DNA of 64,000 bases, taken from positions 242,153,530-242,217,529 of the forward strand of contig CP136065.1 of the NCBI GenBank assembly GCA_032622095.1, written 5' to 3'. This DNA comes from Siphonodentalium dalli. Lineage: Eukaryota > Mollusca > Scaphopoda > Gadilida > Siphonodentaliidae. Numbering within the stretch: position 1 is the stretch's first letter; every line of letters begins with the position of its first letter. This document shows positions 60,890 to 64,000 of this stretch, one piece after another. The translations under genes and the position numbers were made by a program. The notes below the pieces were generated by a model. It was not told where the DNA came from, searched no databases, and saw only the letters and a program-made list of their open reading frames with translations.

Positions 60890-61725
60890 AATGGATGAAC
60901 TAGCGATAACAATAATTTCAACCAAAAGCTCTACGAGAGCTCTGCTACCAACAAACGTGTGTTCATTCCCAAAGAGGATTACGAGCAGATAATTGGTGAC
61001 CTGCTGGAAGGCCCTCTTTACTTTGTTTATATAGAGGACATATATGATGTTATAAATCGTGCGCACATATCAACTGGTCATGGTGGCAAAGATTATCGAA
61101 CAACTCAGCAAGCAATACGCCAACGTCACACAAGAAGTACTCAACCTATTAAAGTCTGCCTGCCTTCAGTGCCAAAAGAAACGAAAGCGAGTAACGACCA
61201 AAGGTGTTATGTTGAAGCTCATTCTGTCAAAGGATTTTAGCTCTCGTGCACAAGTGGATTTAGTCGACATGCAATCAATGTGCCAAGGACAATTCAAATG
61301 GATAATGAACTATCAGGATCTGACCAAATTAAGCCTCTAACTTCCAAAAGAGCAGCGGAGGTAGCATTTCAGCTCCTCGACATATTCCTTCTGTTCGGTG
61401 CGCCTGCCATTCTGCAAAGTGACAATGGTTTCCGAAGTTTTTCATCGCAGTGAAGTCTGGACTATTGAACGGAAAGTACTCTCGAAATCAGTTTGATGTG
61501 TGTGCCACTGCTCTGTATAGTATTGGTGATGTTATTGTTGACAATAGTATGTCCCTGAGATCAGCTGTTCAAAAGGAATATATTAGTGGTGGTCAAGGGT
61601 TTGCAAAGTGCAATTGTTCAGGTAGCAAGCGATGTCAGACTAAGAGATGCAAATGTTTCAAAGCAGGACTTCTATGTAACTCACGATGCCACTCAAGTCT
61701 TGACTGTAAGAATAAGAACTGTTGA
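60890..61725 (+). pseudogene. KRBA2-like integrase pseudogene with Cys-rich tail
   Basis: Pieces in order: FIPKEDYEQIIGDLLEG, RAHISTGHGGKD and ACLQCQKKRKR (H2C2 zinc-binding N-terminus), KDFSSRAQVDLVDMQSMCQG and FKWIMNYQDLTKL (rve start with the first Asp), SKRAAEVAFQLLDIFLLFG and APAILQSDNG (second Asp), then a gap and GFAKCNCSGSKRCQTKRCK, CFKAGLLCNSRCHSSLDC. Frameshifts at about 61120 and 61340 and a deletion after DNG have removed the third acidic residue. The layout resembles Gypsy/Ginger-derived integrases annotated as KRAB-A domain-containing protein 2. Confidence 0.78.
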
Positions 61726-61924
61726 ACTATTACTACATGCTGTTTAAAGATGATTAAGATGTATTATAACGCAATATTATTGTTTGTCAAATGTTATTGA
61801 TGTAATTTGTGTGTGATTTTAATGTTTCAAATAAATATCTTATGGTTAATAAATATTTTGATGAACTCACACAAGTTGTTATTGTCAATTATCAAAATCA
61901 GTTAATATGTCTAATGAAACATTC

Positions 61925-62060
61925 CTAATTTCAGTTATTATGCATAATAACTGAACATTTCAGGTGGTATATATATTAACTGAGTGAATCAGGTAATATA
62001 CATAATAACTGAAAATTTCAGTTATTATACATAATAACTGATAATACATATTAACTGTAA
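61925..62060. repeat. Short palindromes around TAACTGAAA
   Basis: CAGTTATTATGCATAATAAC (about 61933) and CAGTTATTATACATAATAAC (about 62018), each followed by TG, are perfect 22-bp palindromes. They sit among scattered partial copies (ATATTAACTG). Confidence 0.75.
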
Positions 62061-62921
62061 CATATACACATCTAGAAATAGGGCTACTTCATCTACCAGT
62101 ACAGATGTTGTCGCTTACACATTGTGAAATACATGGGTTGAAAAGACAAAGAAAGATTAAGTGTGCACATTCGCCAAGCCCGAGTAACAATTAATCAAAT
62201 CAGATTTGCCTGTCGCAATGCCTCTGTGTTGACCGTAACTAACGGACACGATTTTTGCTCACACGAACGAATACCGTTTTCTTTCTGTGTGCATTTCTAT
62301 ATCAACCCGTTTACACTAGTATGCATGTAGAACTGGATACAGATCTACAGCAATGTAAATACACCCTTAGCCAAGCACAGACGCCCACATAGCCCGAGCG
62401 ATGCAAATTTAAATGCAAAAAATCCTATCCCTGCACCAACCATGAGATCGTCTGACATCACACGGCGACGGGCGTAGCAATGACATAAACAATATTATAT
62501 GTACAGCATTGTAACCGATCAGCTCCATCTGAATCACATCCTCACTTACCTAGACATTCTCACTTTCTCTCTCTCTCCCTCTCCATCTCTCTCTTCTCTC
62601 TCTATCTCTCTTTCTCTTTCTCCCTTGCCTCTCATGTCACCATCAATACTATATTATTATTATTATTATAATATTTCCATTCCTTCCCGTCCGACCCCCC
62701 TCTACACTTAAAGAAGAGTGTGCGCGAAACAAAAGGGGAGCAAACTTAACAAAATCAATCAACCAACTATATTATTCTATTGTATTGTCAAAACCTTTGT
62801 CAAATGTATATATGTTATTATGATTGGAATAAATATGTTTACACTAACCATGTGATGATGAAACATAAAACAGTTACAAATAAGCACATATACAAGAAAA
62901 TAAATATCATTAGAAAGTTAC
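62061..62921. other. Gene-free; CT- and ATT-rich simple sequence
   Basis: CT-rich tract at 62563-62632 and (ATT)n at 62653-62672. ORF 62499-62711 is a translation of these. Confidence 0.6.
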
Positions 62922-63050
62922 CTACTTTCGAGACAGGTTGACTGTATAGATCCTCACCCATGTCACATATTCCTCCAGGGACGCATATGATATTTTGTCC
63001 GGGCTCCGTAATATAATTTTGTTTCTCACAATCACCAGCAGATGTGTCTT
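62922..63050 (-). CDS. Possible internal exon of an unidentified secreted or membrane protein
   Basis: On the minus strand TTCGTTGCTTTAG precedes 63050 and AG|GTAACT follows 62922 (alternative donor GTAGGT at 62925). The open frame reads EDTSAGDCEKQNYITEPG, QNIICVPGGICDMGEDLY, SQPVSK. Three cysteines and a polar composition suggest an extracellular segment. If translated from the upstream ATG instead (63081), the hydrophobic MLLSLMFVAL would act as a signal peptide. Family not recognised. Confidence 0.3.
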   Translation of the reverse strand, partial: KTHLLVIVRNKIILRSPDKISYASLEEYVTWVRIYTVNLSRK

Positions 63051-64000
63051 CTAAAGCAACGAACATTAAAGATAATAACATTGTAGTAAAACAAAAAAAG
63101 AGATAATATTGTATACATAAACATTTGTACATAATGTACACCCGAGCTGGGTTTGTCCTTTATAGCATCGATGGGCTTCATTTATTTATTAATCTATTAA
63201 TTAATGTGCCAAGTTCATGTAACAAACATATGTTATATCATTGCAAGCTTATTTGGTTCGCTTTATTCAGTCTGAAACTCAACATCCAGATTTGGTCCAT
63301 ATAATTTATCTCACATTTATTGTTAATTGTGTTGTCAACAAATATACATATTTGGCTTTAAGATATTCTAACAATTTAGTATGCCATTTATGCTTGTAGT
63401 ATTAAATGTGTTGTCTGCCAGCATTTGGCATATACAAATGTTCTATCAAGGTTACAACCATTTATGCTCTACCGTATCACACTTTCAAATGTATAAGTGT
63501 TTCTAATCACCTACATAGATCATGACTGTCATAACATGGTCCAATATCTCTCATGTTATTTGTCGGCTGGAGCCATATTTGGAATTTATTCAATTTTATT
63601 CAAATATTTTTAATTTGTCGGCATCAGGTGTGTCATCGGTCAATCCAAAGTTTAAGTCAATATTAATTAGTAATCCTCCAAATCAGCATCCACACTGCCA
63701 GTATGGCTGTTATATCCACACCATCAATGCAGAACCCAACTCCGAGGGAAGAATGCCCAACCAATATCTAATATTTAATTTAATAATTGCACGTATAAAG
63801 TGTTTCAGTGAGGTAGTTAGCGAGGACAACTTCAAGCAAAAGAAGAAGGGAGGACAAAAATAAAAAATATATATTATAAATACTGAACAATTGTTGACTA
63901 GATATATATAATTATATAATCAAGTCAACAAATGTTATTTTCAAGCCTACTACTGGTAGTCACCAACAACACATTCAATTGCCGAATGATGATGGAATCT
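63051..64000. other. Right edge; unassigned ORF
   Basis: ORF 63522-63863 (113 codons, plus) contains PPNQHPHCQYGCYIHTINAE and a Lys-rich end. I do not recognise it and its codon use is not clearly coding. Otherwise AT-rich sequence. Confidence 0.3.

Overview
Animal nuclear DNA. The window is AT-rich and intron-dense, packed with foldback elements, MITEs, minisatellites and decayed non-LTR retrotransposons, and has no bacterial or organellar features. The one clear host gene is a type I membrane protein of the Mesh/SUSD2 family (IPT/TIG, AMOP, VWD, Sushi, one transmembrane helix, short tail). That architecture, with Tx1-like L1 and CR1/Jockey-like LINEs, a THAP fragment and a KRBA2-like integrase fragment, fits a non-vertebrate, probably marine, bilaterian. 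I lean to a mollusc or other spiralian, at low confidence.

Layout. 1-1468: dispersed and foldback repeats. 1469-47718 (+): the Mesh/SUSD2-like gene, entering from the left without its first exons and ending at a stop at 47718. I place 14 exons, plus one candidate 11-nt microexon, by splice sites and by phase agreement from exon to exon. Its first intron holds a 5.5-kb L1/Tx1-like LINE on the minus strand (6199-11712) with a 13-bp target-site duplication, an intact ORF1 and a three-times frameshifted ORF2. Other introns hold foldback MITEs and CR1-like 3' ends. 47719-54655: repeats. 54656-64000: fragments of retrotransposon ORFs, a C2H2 zinc-finger pseudogene, a THAP half-domain, an integrase pseudogene and, near the right edge, a possible minus-strand exon.

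The most unusual signal is in the gene. At five of its introns a tandem repeat is made of copies of the gene's own exon/intron junction: donor copies after the IPT exon (2658-4545), acceptor copies before the second AMOP exon (20502-21475), acceptor copies before the second VWD exon (25525-25986), donor copies after the fourth VWD exon (32998-33195), and a small displaced donor array (31455-31590) matching the end of the third VWD exon. Many copies keep the GT or AG, so each intron offers a ladder of decoy splice sites. In two arrays the nearest copy is in frame with the exon. I know of no named system like this; the function, if any, is inference, and neutral slippage seeded at exon edges is the null explanation.

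The protein model should be sound from the IPT exon to the stop. The least certain points are the 14.4-15.1 kb junctions and the cytoplasmic-tail exon choice. Coordinates of dispersed repeats are approximate, since no alignments could be run.
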